Source: Fasciolopsis buskii (Eukaryota > Platyhelminthes > Trematoda > Plagiorchiida > Fasciolidae). From it: a DNA stretch of 64,000 nucleotides. The stretch is from contig LUCM01006188.1 of the NCBI GenBank assembly GCA_008360955.1, positions 451,139-515,138 of the forward strand. The letters run 5' to 3'. Positions 49,800 to 61,199 of this stretch are shown piece after piece (within the stretch, counting starts at the first letter, position 1; each line of letters begins with the position of its first letter). Under the pieces are notes generated by a model. That model had not been told where the DNA came from, ran no database searches, and worked only from the letters and a program-made list of their open reading frames with translations. The position numbers and the translations under genes are program-made.

Positions 49800-52700
49800 C
49801 GATTGCCGGGTCTTCGTTGTTGATAGGTGGTTCCGGCGGGTAAACCCATAGCCATCAAGGGAATCAATATGCGATTTAAAGTGCGTGAGAATCACTGCTT
49901 CACACAACTTTAAGATAGTGGAGTTACACGTTTTGGGGCAGGGGAAGGAATTCTTTTGACATAGCAGTAACTCCCTGTGGACCTTATGAACTGGTCTTAG
50001 TTGAGCGTTGCATTGGCCACTGGATTCGAGCAGTTCTGTATATGAGAGAAGCACAGACACTGACCGGTGAGACCCAGTATTGTTAACTGTTTGCTAAGGG
50101 CACATGGTGACCATCTTGTACACTAGTGTTAGCTGAACCAGTATTTTAATAACTACCGATAGCTTTGACTAACATTCCCCGTACTCCGTGACCGTTAGAA
50201 GGAAAGAAATATATCACAAAATCGACTGGCAACACCAATCGTAATCAGAAAATACCTTGTATTGTGTGCGACTGAATGAGAATTATCTATTGTTGTCATC
50301 ATCAAAATCATAAGGTGGCTACTGTTGACGACGAAGTCGTAACAAGCTACAATTTACTCGACAGTAAAGAAGCAAATTACACAGCTGTTGAACGGACGAT
50401 ATCGTGGGCCAACTACGAAAACCGTAGCACAACAATGAGAGATCAATTGTACAAAGCATTACTCGGATAGAGTGAGCAGATGCATTTGGTTTTTTTTATT
50501 TACGCATACGTTCAGCTTGAAGCACTTGCGTACGATGCAGTCCAGTGCTAGAAGCGGTCAGAGCCGAAATTAATTGATTTGTTTGCATAATTCTTACAAG
50601 TACCCCATTATGTCTGATAGTTTGTAATGAATACAGAGATGCTAGCCATCACTGTTCTTCAACATAGTAGCGATAAATTGAAATGTGAAGACTGTATATT
50701 TATTTAAAAGACCCCTTGTTGAATCTTGTATTTTGGACCAGAGCGTCTAGAGTCTTTAACGATCGGTAGCATGAATGACGTACGGGAAAACCTCAGTTAA
50801 AAATAAAAGAGCGAAAAAAAGTTATTCTCAATTAATTTTGCATGTAACTAATTTACGAAGTATTTGTTGATCAGTAGCATGCCCCTAATCGGCCACCGGT
50901 TACAGCGGGGTTCAGGTATAGGGGTGTATTATAAGAGACGCATACCATAGAGCAGTGCCAGATTTATTCGCAAAATCGAGCTCGCAGTTGTTCATTGGTC
51001 CATATCAGGGAGTCGTGAAACATCGATTACTTGGTTGATAATCATTGAGGAAAACAATGTATTTCTAATCGATAAACCCAAAATAATGCTGGTGATTGTC
51101 ACATCTGAACTGAAGCTCCACAGAGGTTTATGAGTTTGTTTACAGAATGCAAGTAATGGCTACTGTCAATGTTCTTAGTAGTAAGAACGAAAATACGTGA
51201 TCTCCCTAGAATCTCAGCCCGACCATTAGGGACCTGATTAGTTGATGAGTCCATTTCAGAATCGCAAGGTGATTCGTCGGAAGTTTTTCGTCGGTCAGGC
51301 AAGGCTAACATTCAGAAAAGAGGGCAGAAAGTGTAGGTTCTGCTGTCAGTAGTATGTTTCGCATAAGGATGGATGGACAAGATTTCTGTGGAAGCACGCG
51401 ATCGATTTCGCGGACTCACCGTCCACACGTTTATACCGATTCAAAAGACTTTAGTGAGAAATTAATAAAGAAGTGCACGATATGCGGTTGTTTGGATAGG
51501 GGAGTACCGAGTGTGCATACCTGACAAGCAGCAACAACCGCTAAACAGGTGGTATGCCTCCAAGTGAATTATGTTCATCCATCCATGTGCGAAGCATTGT
51601 ACTGACAACTAAAACGTGATCACAGCTTGATTTTCAATTTACGCTACATCCGTTAATTATGAATACAATGCACCTTCTACAAGTTCAAGCTAAAATTTAC
51701 CTTCATTCTTGGATATTGAAGCTTTAGGTGATTTGATGTGACTTAACTGGATTATTTTTGAAAGGTTGATTTAGTTAGAGCTTTTCCTTATGGGCATGAG
51801 AGCAACGTGTGAAAAAAACTGGTCCAGTTGATATCTCGAACGCTCTAAGTTCTGTCGACCAGATAAATGAAATGGTATGCACCTGTTGTTTTTACAGCGG
51901 TAGAACCGAGACAGGCTTAGAAATTAAACAGCAATCTCCCAGCCATTGATATCCAATTGGGACTAACTTCACAAGTGTAAACACCAAAGGCTGTGTTCAG
52001 ATCACCCTCCACGTATTTGGCCACTGGCATGAAATCAAAAAATATAGAAGGAAATCAACGATAAGAGCGGTCAAACTGCTGCCAACGTTTCTCAACTAAC
52101 CAACAACGTTGCCGGTAGGACTGTTATTATCCAGCATTGTGGATACCGTGGTTAGTCTTTTTCAAGGCATGTTCTCAGTCGAATGATTCCGGGTAGTAAT
52201 TTTGATCTAAATGGTATCACGAGGGGACGCGTGTTTGCCTAAATGTGTTTCATTTCACCTGCACTGGAGTGCTTGAATCGGTGTGTCTTTGCGTGTGGGC
52301 GGCTGGGTGTTTTGGTGGGTGTTTTGTCAATTTAGGAGCTACATTATTCTCCACATTAATCGGAAATATAGCAGAACTATGTGAGATCCAACTGGTTCAC
52401 TAAACGTTTGTTCATTCGGGGCTGAAGCGTTATCTATCTCATACGGACACATCGTACGCATGCACCGCAAAATATAGTGCCGATTTCTGTATTAGCTTCT
52501 ACTACTTGTCAGCAGGCTTAAGCTTGTCAGATCTGGTGAGAGAAAGGCATGCGTTTACCCACACTCCGACCAATTGGACGTAATTCTGGAGTAATATGAA
52601 AAACGGTATACAAGAATGATAGAGCAAAATATCGCGACATTCGTCTGGTGTCAAGGAAAATCGTGGGAACTCCCTATTGGTTTACTTTGATACCAGAACA

Positions 52701-52965
52701 AATGAGCCAGGAACATTGTACGAAGTGCCGGAAACGAAACTGGTTGTAGAGTCAGTGGCTCATTTGATGCACTTTGAATTTAAAAACATTTCAAAGTAAA
52801 AATGGATGAAAACGTCATGCATTTCTGTAGGATGTCTTTATACAGCAGTGTTCACATTAACGCGGTTAAGATTTTCTACAGTTCGTATTTACTACTGATA
52901 TTTTATTAGGGGAATTCCGTACTTCGGTCCTTTCAGAAAGTATTACTCGGTTAAATTTGTGTCAC
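49800..52965. other. Mostly unassigned region
   Basis: Besides the candidate at 50,315-50,470 I see nothing firm. A minus frame at 51,099-51,311 has a plausible Ser/Asp/Thr-rich start ('TSDESPCDSEMDSSTNQV') without clear splice borders. The minus frame at 49,797-50,060 has no recognised motif. Confidence 0.35.
50315..50470 (+). CDS. Candidate terminal exon, unidentified
   Basis: The frame reads 'VATVDDEVVTSYNLLDSKEA', 'NYTAVERTISWANYENRSTT' and 'MRDQLYKALLG' before TAG. Composition is protein-like and it holds two Asn-X-Ser/Thr sites. An upstream AG (CATAAG at 50,314) is a poor acceptor, and a start at the ATG at 50,276 is possible instead. No family recognised. Confidence 0.3.
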   Translation: MATVDDEVVTSYNLLDSKEANYTAVERTISWANYENRSTTMRDQLYKALLG

Positions 52966-52968
52966 ACT

Positions 52969-53939
52969 TTATTTCAGTTCCAAGTAAACATTACTTAGAC
53001 AAGCTGATGAGGTACCCGTGATGTCCTCCATTCCACTAGCTACCAAAACCTCTATTTCACCTGGTTGAATCCAGTGCTTTGATAACAGTACCAACAACAT
53101 ACGCATTGGCTTTGCATACATACTGAAAAGGCATTCGTGATTAGTAAACTCAAACGCAAAGAATTTTTCCCGTTGCTCAACAGCCAGTGCGACATGATAA
53201 ACGGTATCACGGGGTGGGGCGACAGTGAAATGGAAACCGACATTCCGATTTGGCGTTTGAAAGTAAGTGAGTCTCGGACCTTCATAACGAGCATTTACGA
53301 GGGAACCAAACAGTCAGACGCACCCAAATTTCATGGACTTCTGTTATCTGAGTTCGGTGCTTAGATTGTAAACGTTCTATCATCAGAGTGGAGTTGACAT
53401 CGACAGTGCGTGTGCGCGCAGTTTCATCCCATCAACAACACACTAAATGGGCAACAGATTTGTCACTAGCTCAACAATGATGACAAATTGCAACGCTCAA
53501 GCAGGAATTCCGACGCGTACGATATGGTCCGACCTAAAGGAAAGCAAGTACACGAATAAAACAGACTGATTATCCGCCATCGGCATGCTGGACAGCTCAA
53601 GCAAATTGCAGGCGATCAGAAAGAATCTTAGCGACCATAAAGTCTGCGCTCTTGAAGTAAAAGCCCGCTGAAGCAAATGATACCAGACCCGCATCGGACC
53701 AAGGTTAACTGCACTCACGAAATTAGCCGCAGGGCCTGTCAAGCATAATGCACCGGCCAAGCCTGTAGAGAGGTGAATATAGGGATTGCAGAGCTCAAAC
53801 GAAAACAGATCCAACTAACCGACAGGGCACCACCACGAAACCGTACCGTTTGCCGCATCAAATAGGAACTGAGTAAAAACGTCGCTGTTTCGCAAAGCCT
53901 GGCTAGAGTATAACTGTTCGCAGATTTCAAACCAATGCA
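52969..53939 (-). CDS. Unidentified minus-strand spliced gene, C-terminal part
   Basis: Four pieces can be read. Exon 53,939-53,820 (acceptor ATTATCAG, donor GTCG|GTTAGT): 'HWFEICEQLYSSQALRNSDV' then 'FTQFLFDAANGTVSWWCPV'. Exon 53,762-53,719 (acceptor CTCTCTACAG, donor TTC|GTGAGT): 'GLAGALCLTGPAANF', in phase with the first after a 57-base intron. Piece from 53,533 (acceptor CTTTCCTTTAG): 'VGPYRTRRNSCLSVAICHHC' before a stop. Then a 114-codon open frame 53,313-52,972 with 'YEGPRLTYFQTPNRNVGFHF', 'TVAPPRDTVYHVALAVEQRE' and 'KFFAFEFTNHECLF', ending at TAA within AATAAA. The first three join in phase; how the fourth joins is unresolved, and a second acceptor (CTTTTCAG, about 53,130) inside it allows another frame ('ANAYVVGTVIKALDST'). 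I do not recognise the protein. Confidence 0.55.
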
Positions 53940-55362
53940 CTGATAATCAGTGCGTCTTATAGCATCCACGAGTAAGTGTGCCCGTGTAAGATGGATCTCA
54001 TTTCTGGTCTATGCAAACAAGGTCGCAGTACGTCAGCTGAGTGGCATTTCCGAATAGTTTTGATATAATACCTAGTATTTTAAACTTAATTGCGAAATAA
54101 TGTGAGAAATGGTATGGAACGCGACTCAGCAATCAGAATTTATGATGTATTTAAGAGCCACAAAGGGAATTACTAGGACACCAAAAGTCTTCGATTTTGA
54201 TTTCGAACACTCAGTGAGAGCTTGGGCGCAGAAGCCATCCGAAAGAACGCCTACCCGACAAGCATCAACCTGGGTAGAAATTTTCAGCACCTTGCAAAAA
54301 CCGCTGTCAGTCCTAATGAATTGTGGACTTCAGGTCACACTGACTGTAAAAACTTAAACCCAGTCTGCTGTTCCTCTAGAGCATGGGGTAAAAAACTAAC
54401 ACTCACTAACTTACTCACAAACGACGACTTCATTCAACGTGAACTAAAACATTTGCACACTACTTTGTAACAACAGTAAATGTAGGAATATTACCCAGAA
54501 TCACTTGAGTGAAAAACTGGCTCGAAAAAGATTAACTAAAGCAACCAAAAAATCGGCCAGTAACATCCCTACCGACAATGCTGTTATTTACAGTGAAAAA
54601 TGTATACATTTTGAGTCATTTCCCTAAACACTTCGTACCCAGTTCAGTTCAGACATCACTTACCCATTGGCTTTCCAAAGCCGACTTTCCTAGCAGAACG
54701 TCGATAATTTCTGGCATCCGGGAGCATCGAACTGGTCTTTTTGACCAAGTTCAAACAAACCACCAAATTCCAGCCACGTTACGCTACATGAGGATAAGAT
54801 CATTCATAAATTTTCTTGACTCTACACTCTGACAGAATAACAGTTCCAATTGTCAGATTTCAACGCCAGACTCTCGAGTATGAACAAAATAGAACCACTG
54901 TGGCGAAAGCTAAACTGGAAACAAACCAGCGCTTGTGCAGTTAGCAAGAGGATCTTAGGAATACGCATGTATAAAATCCGAATTTACTAACTTAAAAATC
55001 AATCGTCTTTGGAGGCATGTTAGTTTGATTTTGAGTGGCTGTTCAATAAGTGGTTGCAACCAAGAAAAATGTATGAATCGGAGGAGAAAGATGAACAACG
55101 GAAGCGCACTGATTTAGATCAGTAAGAAAGAAACATGCTGACCGGTCCGACGTCTTGTGGTAAGTTCTGGTTGATTAATCGGGACAGGACTGCACTATGG
55201 GATTGAGATGAGCGATCACATCAACTAATTTCAGCGAGCTGATCTTCTGATTTTAAAACATCTGAGATGAACCCACCATTTTAGAGGAACAAAAACTCAA
55301 TGACCACTGGAACAGTAATCCTGCTTAGACAAAAAAACCGGTTGCTCAGTGGATAATTTTGG

Positions 55363-55392
55363 ATATATATATATGTATATATATATATATAT
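55363..55392. repeat. Interrupted (AT)n microsatellite
   Basis: AT units with one G substitution. Confidence 0.9.
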
Positions 55393-56420
55393 GGAACAAA
55401 TAGGTGTGTGATAATGTTTTAGATGAGTGTTTTCTTTTAAGAACAAAACTGGAACCACAAGTTCATGTAGGGTCAAACGTCATGACACGAAGAAAGCGGC
55501 AATCGAACCGCTGTAAGAGTTACGCAATTGCGTAGGTTTTTTCTTGCACATTTTAGGCACGCGTACATCTGAATGCAATTACAAATAGGAGGTTTAAATT
55601 ATCACCGTGATAGTCGGGCTGGGGTAGCGACACGATAAAAAACAAACGGTCATGAAGAAGGACACGAACAGGAGGAGATTAACAAGGGCAGGATACGGCG
55701 TGAGCGAACAATAGGAAATCACAGGTGCGTCTGATAGGTTATCACTAGGTGCACAAGAAAGTATTGTGTAGAAGAAAGAAGTTGAGAAAAATGTGAGAAT
55801 AGGTAGGCCTTCGGATTTCGAATGAAATATCTGTGAGCAATTGTGTGTGGGTTCGATGGCGAAACGACAAACAAATGTTGGGTGCGCAAAAATCACAGTT
55901 AGTCAATGGGAACCATGGGCGCTTAGGCCAGTCAAGGGGGGCGGGATCTGAGATAATTCGTCCACTCACAAGGATGGTGGCCGGGTGGATGACGATTTTG
56001 GGACATCATTAATTTCGGCCTGGAATGATCTGAAGTGACAGGAACGGGTCAGAATATTGAACCGTGTCTCTTGTGGTTATGTAATCGTCACCAACAGCCT
56101 TGACTTTCTTCTTTTACTGCTTCTAAATGCAGAAAAAAGACTAATGCAAATATGTGCGGCAAAAGAACTTGATTATTCGCACGGATTTCTTAAATTGCAT
56201 GTGCGCGGACTGAAGAGTCTGATAAAAGTGAATCTGGTCATATAAAAAGAATTTCTCTCTCACACGCACATGCAAACGTAGGGACGAAATACGTACACAT
56301 GCAGGTCCGGGAAAGATCAAAATGGGAATATGCCTTAGGAACTTTATAGAAAAAAGACAGGTCGATAAAAATAGATGGGTGGGGTACAGGACTGAACAAT
56401 GATGGACAGAAGGCAAGGGG

Positions 56421-56440
56421 AAGAGAGAGAGAGAGAGAGG
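56421..56440. repeat. (GA)n microsatellite
   Basis: About nine GA units lie just downstream of the 56.5-kb minus exon. Confidence 0.9.
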
Positions 56441-56495
56441 GTAGAGAAGCACATGCCAATAGGAGGGCACAACCGGAGAATCACGACGAGTTCGA

Positions 56496-56774
56496 TCACA
56501 TAACTGACGATTTGGATCCACTAGCCTCAAACTGATTCGCGAAATCCAAAACGTGGATTGTGATCCCGTTCGGAGAAAAACGAATCGTTTCCACATTAGG
56601 CACCGATGGAAATGCAAACACAGCCAAATCAGCCGCATCGACAGATGGCAATGGGACACTATCAGGTACAATGCCCATTAGGCCACAAATCCAGAAACGA
56701 CCAGGTCGGAAAAACACGATCGAACTGATGTTCGGTTCCGTCGGTAATTTCTGCAAATGACGACTCAGCGTAAG
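56496..56774 (-). CDS. Exon of unidentified minus-strand gene, ends in stop
   Basis: The acceptor is a long pyrimidine tract, CTATTTTTTTCAG. The 92-codon frame starts 'LTLSRHLQKLPTEPNISSIV', continues 'FFRPGRFWICGLMGIVPDSV' and 'DAADLAVFAFPSVPNVETIR', then 'FSPNGITIHVLDFANQFEAS', and ends at TGA. The alternating hydrophobic pattern suggests beta strands. Because the frame reaches a stop without a good donor, this may be the last coding exon of the gene that starts near 60.3 kb. Family not recognised. Confidence 0.65.
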   Translation of the reverse strand, partial: LTLSRHLQKLPTEPNISSIVFFRPGRFWICGLMGIVPDSVPLPSVDAADLAVFAFPSVPNVETIRFSPNGITIHVLDFANQFEASGSKSSVM

Positions 56775-56846
56775 CTGAAAAAAATAGATGGTGAGGAATT
56801 CCGCGAAAATAGTAAATCAAAAAATACCAGTAAAATTATCAAATAC

Positions 56847-57055
56847 GGAATATCTCTATTATGTGCAAATCTGCATTTGCAGAGTTGATAATCTGGATAT
56901 AGACAACGAGAATTGGATGCCAAAAGACGTGAGAAACGGCTTTGGTTTCATCTAAACAATATCGCGTCAGCGTGTTGTGCCATGAGAGCAGTCTCCATTG
57001 TTGGGTGAAAAATGGAATTTTACGGTGCATTTTCCATGGGGTTAGGAAGGGATAA
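56847..57055 (-). CDS. Candidate exon of the same minus-strand gene
   Basis: After acceptor ATCTCCTTCAG one frame is open for 69 codons: 'YPFLTPWKMHRKIPFFTQQW', 'RLLSWHNTLTRYCLDETKAV' and 'SHVFWHPILVVYIQIINSAN'. A donor TTCC|GTATTT closes it 73 bases before the next exon. It needs phase 2 on entry and leaves in phase 1, whereas the following exon reads best in phase 0. So either the donor is different or this piece is not joined directly to the 56.7-kb exon. Confidence 0.45.
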
Positions 57056-57723
57056 CTGAAGGAGATCCGGTTTGAACCCTGGAATTTCTATTTCCATTGT
57101 CTGTCATTTACTTATTAAATAACTTACCAAGATGGTAAAGCCCTTCCTGACGCTTGGCAGTACCAGGCGATGTCCGTAATTTAGTATAGGGGCACATCAC
57201 ATGCAAATTGTCGGTGGAATCAAGTGACATCATGCTATTATCCTTGTGGCGAAAGCGAATTCTGTGGGTCTTAACGCACGCGTCGCCAAAAAAATGTCCC
57301 CTTCTACATTGGTTGATTCCTGTTAACTCCTGTCACAGCCACCCGTATAATGATTGAGAGAACTGGAGCGTAAACAAAAGTGAATATTCATTGTGGGAAA
57401 ATCAAATGATACACAAACCAATACCTCGCATTTCCGCTGCTGGGCATCTAAAACAACTCCAAACATTTGTATTGTGTGGCCTATAAGTCAATCAACGAGT
57501 GATGCCTTAGCTTTTATCTAGACATTTTCCAAAGGAAAAGTTTCCTCTTACAATATTCTCATATTTTCGCGCGTCTTCAAATTCAGAAATCCGGGCGGGA
57601 AGAGAAGAACATCGGAGGAGGACGTACGTTAGCATTCTCCTAACGATTACACTCATCTTGTAGGCTTACACTTGATATTTTTGATAAATAATCTGGTTTC
57701 TGTTTTGAAAATTTCCTTTGTCA

Positions 57724-60276
57724 TCCAAACCCCGGATGACGTCCGTTGTTCTCGTAAACTTGAATCCATCTTCCCAAACTTCTCCCGTCAAACTCTGGCA
57801 TTCGGGCAACGAAGCGCACGGATATTCCTACTTTTAAAATTCCACTAGCATGCCAGATGTTCACTTTTCTAAACTGACCATTTTCGAACGGCAACAATAT
57901 CTTTATTGTTAAGGCTTCAGTTCGTCCTTCATCCGAAGCTACACACGTAAATGTGACAAACTGAATATCACCAATCCTGTCTAAGAACCACGGGAGGCAT
58001 GGACGCTACAGTGAAATGATGGCACATGCCAACTGTCTGATAATGGGACAGAATCGATCGACTCAACTGAGGTGAGTCAAACATATGTGAAGTTAGGAGT
58101 AGCTCACCCACATCTCAAGATACCAATGGTAGACGCGTCCGATAGTATGTGGCAAGATTAACAAGAAGCCAGTGTTATAACGAGGGAATTTCTTTGAAGT
58201 CTTGTGTGCATGCACATATGCATGCCAAACCTGTTAGGTTGGTCCCAGCAACAATTTCAGAGCAACCGGTTCAATTCCACTGGAAATATAAAACCCGCAG
58301 TAACGTTCTGGGTAGTTTAGGCAAAAAACTATAGAGGAACTCCCATTTTGTACCTAAAGTACTTCCACTGATTGCATTTTCGTATTATTCAATTATCACT
58401 ACGATAGTTAAGATATCTCCAACTAACACAGAATACTTTTAAAAGACAATTCTTCGACAGTCCAGTACAAAACGTATAGAAACAGTTGGAAAATCCACGC
58501 ACCGAAATGAGCAGATGTTTGGAACTCACCCCCATCGTACCACCGGCGATTCCGACAAATTCGAACTCCTTCCCCTGAATGAGCGGTCCACGTAATTCCA
58601 TGCTGGAAGACCTATCCCTCGGTTGCTCGTCTGACATACGTTTCGTAATAATCTCGTAGATTACCGGTCCGGTCCATATGCGATGTATATTGATGGTCGG
58701 TGGCGAATAGGGCGGTTGGCAAAGAGGATCGTTTTGAGCTGAAAGTTTGCGAAACACAATGATCATAACAAGACAAAAACGATAAATAGGAGGAGAAAAA
58801 ATGAAAAAAGTCACAGTGGATATGAAGATTTTCAGAGCGCATTTCTCGCTTAGTCCGTCGACGACAAGCTGAAAAATAAGCGGCTGACAACAAAACTTGC
58901 AATACTGAGGGTCCTGATGTGAAGAAAGATATCGACTACGGAAAACAATTACTGTTCCATCTCCCAAGTGATTTGCCATCTAAGATAATCCATTTGACGA
59001 GGACTCAATGAAACGAATCCTTGGGTGACCCAAAAGCTGTGGAGAAAATGATCAAACACCGATCTCACTAAATCCAGTAGCTCCGGGAGTCTAAGCTAGC
59101 AGAGACTCAAACGGCTCCACACTCACGTCCGACAAACAGGTATTCGGCATTGTTGAACCCCATTTTTCCATGGGTAAAATAAGAACCAATCATTTTTTAG
59201 CCTTAGTCAGCGCGCAAAAACAATTAGCTGAGTCACAATTTCAGCCACTTACGAGAACGGTACTTAGGGCGTTTAGTCGGTTGATCGCTCTGGAAGGAAA
59301 ATGTCCACTATAGCGGAACGAAAATCGGGTATTTTTAATAAAGTGATGCACATTGTGTCGTGGAGATTAAAATCTTTTGAACATTGATCAAACGAACATC
59401 ACGTAGGTCAGAAAAATCTACAAAAAACAGTATTTATTTAAAGAAACTATAGTGTGAGATAGTTGTCGCACTAGCAAAAGAATCGCAAAAGAAGAGGAAA
59501 TCGTTGAGAACACTGGTGATACTGCACAACCTATTGAAGAAGATAACTGAGATCTGTTGCTCTTACTTGGATCGTGAATGCGCACTCCTACCAACGGATG
59601 TTGATGAACCCATCCTCTGATTCGGATTGAAATGGGTTCCATGGGCAACGTGCACATCTTTTGAGCACCTTGCAGCACATCTCCATTCAAACCACGCATG
59701 TACTGTGGAGTGCCCAGTTCCGGGACTGAGGCTCGGCGTAACGCATTTAACACGTCTGCTTCGGAAGGTCCCGGGGCCTCAGCCACCGTGTTCAGTCGTC
59801 CAGTTTTGCTCAGGGATACCGAAGGTGAACGGGAGATGAACGGATGTGAGATACGACGAGCGAATATGGATCTGCGATGAGAACCACCGCTGCCTTCGTC
59901 TCGACAGCGAGTACACAATCGACCCCGGGGTGTTGGCTTGTCTGAGCTTGAAAGTGTATTGTTTATAGTATGTCGGATCACGGGGAATTCAGCGAGCGAG
60001 ACGTCTAGGAAAATTCGGGAAAGTTGAGGGCGTAAGTAATTACGATTAAAAAGACGCAACCAAAACAGGGAAATCCCAAAGGGATTTGAGACTTGAGATT
60101 TTCTGTGTTTTCCTCTTCGGAAAGTAATAAATGTGAATCCGCCATTGAAATAAATGGAAATGGAATAATAAAACCAAAAAAACGATTTTCATTCGAGGTT
60201 TTCCAATGCAACAAGTGAATGAGCCAGATCGTGAAGCACTTGGCAACCGATATAACCGGTTTAAACTGCCAGCCAT
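57724..60276 (-). CDS. Unidentified multi-exon gene, 5' part
   Basis: Four exons fit by phase. Exon 1 candidate 60,276-60,240 ('MAGSLNRLYRLP', weak donor CAA|GTGCTT). Exon 2 60,004-59,567 (acceptor AATTTTCCTAG, donor CCAA|GTAAGA), 145 codons with an Arg/Ser-rich stretch 'RRSIFARRISHPFISRSPSV', then 'SEADVLNALRRASVPELGTP' and 'ISIRIRGWVHQHPLVGVRI'. Exon 3 58,738-58,530 (acceptor AACTTTCAG, donor GGGG|GTGAGT), 'QNDPLCQPPYSPPTINIHRI', 'WTGPVIYEIITKRM' and 'GKEFEFVGIAGGTMG'. Exon 4 from 58,005 (acceptor TTTCACTGTAG), 'RPCLPWFLDRIGDIQFVTFT', 'SDEGRTEALTIKILLPFENG' and 'VGISVRFVARMPEFDGRSLG', open to TGA at 57,721. The donor of exon 4 is unclear. The chain probably continues into the 57.0 and 56.7-kb exons. 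No domain is recognised; no signal peptide or membrane helix is obvious. Confidence 0.65.
58530..58738 (-). CDS. Third exon of the unidentified gene
   Basis: The exon has two bases plus 69 codons. Its donor GTGAGT and acceptor TTTCAG are near-ideal, and the phase agrees with both neighbours. A longer open frame (58,979-58,389) spans it but includes intron translation on both sides. Confidence 0.72.
59567..60004 (-). CDS. Largest exon of the unidentified gene
   Basis: This 438-base exon enters in phase 1 and leaves in phase 1, and both borders have good consensus. It is markedly richer in GC than the flanking introns, as expected for coding DNA in an AT-rich genome. The first half is basic and Ser/Arg-rich, likely disordered and phosphorylatable; the second half looks folded. 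The opposite strand also has short open frames here, which I regard as shadows. Confidence 0.7.
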
Positions 60277-60312
60277 CGATTTCCGTTCGGTGACACGAAC
60301 CCCAAAGCGCGC

Positions 60313-60318
60313 TTTATA
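60313..60318 (-). promoter_or_regulatory. Possible TATA box of the minus-strand gene
   Basis: TATAAA on the minus strand lies 36 bases before the candidate start ATG at 60,276. The distance would give an extremely short leader, so this could equally be chance in AT-rich DNA next to an AT microsatellite. Confidence 0.3.
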
Positions 60319-60329
60319 AATTTGTTTAT

Positions 60330-60331
<2 letters not shown>

Positions 60332-60367
<36 letters not shown>
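60332..60367. repeat. (AT)18 microsatellite
   Basis: A pure AT dinucleotide run directly upstream of the candidate first exon of the minus-strand gene. Confidence 0.95.
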
Positions 60368-60369
<2 letters not shown>

Positions 60370-60452
60370 CTGTATACGTCATATGCACATCATTACTATG
60401 GAAGGTTTCAAACTCAGACAGTGGGTGTGATTGAGTTAAAAGGGATTCATCA

Positions 60453-60624
60453 TAGCCTGGCGGTGGTCAAGTGTATTCGGTCGTGGCATTTGGACGTGAA
60501 TGTCGCGGGTTCAGATCCTTCCACCGCCGGTCAACTTCCCCACCTGGCAGCCATTTTCTGGCCGCGGCCTCTTCATCAAAAATGATGTATACTGGCATTC
60601 CATTATTAAATGAAAAAAAAAATA
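60453..60624 (+). mobile_element. tRNA-derived SINE, copy 3
   Basis: It has 'GGCGGTGGTCAAGTGTATTC' at the A box, 'GCGGGTTCAGATCC' at the B box, then 'CCGGTCAACTTCCCCACC' and 'TGGCCGCGGCC', the same body as copy 1. It ends with 'TTATTAAATG' and a run of A. It is closest to copy 1 in the GGCCGC block. Confidence 0.88.
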
Positions 60625-60762
60625 AGTTAGCCGGTTCACAAACGGTTTGGAAACCGATGACTTTGTTCTCAATGCTGCAACAACTATTCCCAAATCCTTA
60701 AATAATACAAACTACTAAAATGAGAACAAAACGAACTCTGAAATGCAAACCGGAAAGATAAA

Positions 60763-61138
60763 TCAGTTCCAATTTTTGCCCTTGTTATTCGGTCTGATAG
60801 TAAAGTTAGTCAATGCTATGATAAGCTTCAGTTCTAGAGCACTGATTTCGCTCAGTGAAGACGATGGAGCTTGAAATCCGCTGATAAATGAACTGTGTGG
60901 GAGGAATATAACGGAAGCCTCAATTTCCGTCAAAGGTTGAAAGATTATCCATCGGTATGCAAATTTGCAGTACCAAATCCACGAGGGTCGTCGGCGTGTG
61001 TCCCGAATTGCCGAAGACACCACTGAAGAAGTTCCCCGCTAATTTAAGTTGCACCCTGCACTGGACTAATTGTACACTCGACAGGTTAATAATTAACAAA
61101 AATCCACTTAGCCCATGAACATCCGGCTTTATTATCAA
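60763..61138 (-). other. Weak coding signal, minus strand
   Basis: Two overlapping minus frames look protein-like: 'CRVQLKLAGNFFSGVFGNSG' (about 61,065-61,005) and 'RWIIFQPLTEIEASVIFLPH' (about 60,960-60,900). A splice at TTTG|GTACTG may separate them. They could be exons of another gene upstream of the 60-kb gene, but borders are not certain. Confidence 0.25.
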
Positions 61139-61199
61139 AGTCTAACTTCTAGCGATATGATCCACTCCAGTTAAATTTCCCCTGGATGAACAAATGTGG

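Larger units (their letters stand above)
53945..56490. other. Unassigned region
   Basis: Plus frames at 54,109-54,470 and 54,578-54,832 resemble worn retroelement protein ('DDFIQRELKHLHTT' is like PLE linker wording) but too weakly to annotate. A minus frame at 55,745-55,969 is unassigned. The AT microsatellite at 55,363-55,392 is in here. Confidence 0.35.

Noticed and set aside
54109..54832. Plus-strand frames with 'DDFIQRELKHLHTT'
   Set aside because: The wording resembles a PLE linker but no neighbouring RT or endonuclease motif supports it.
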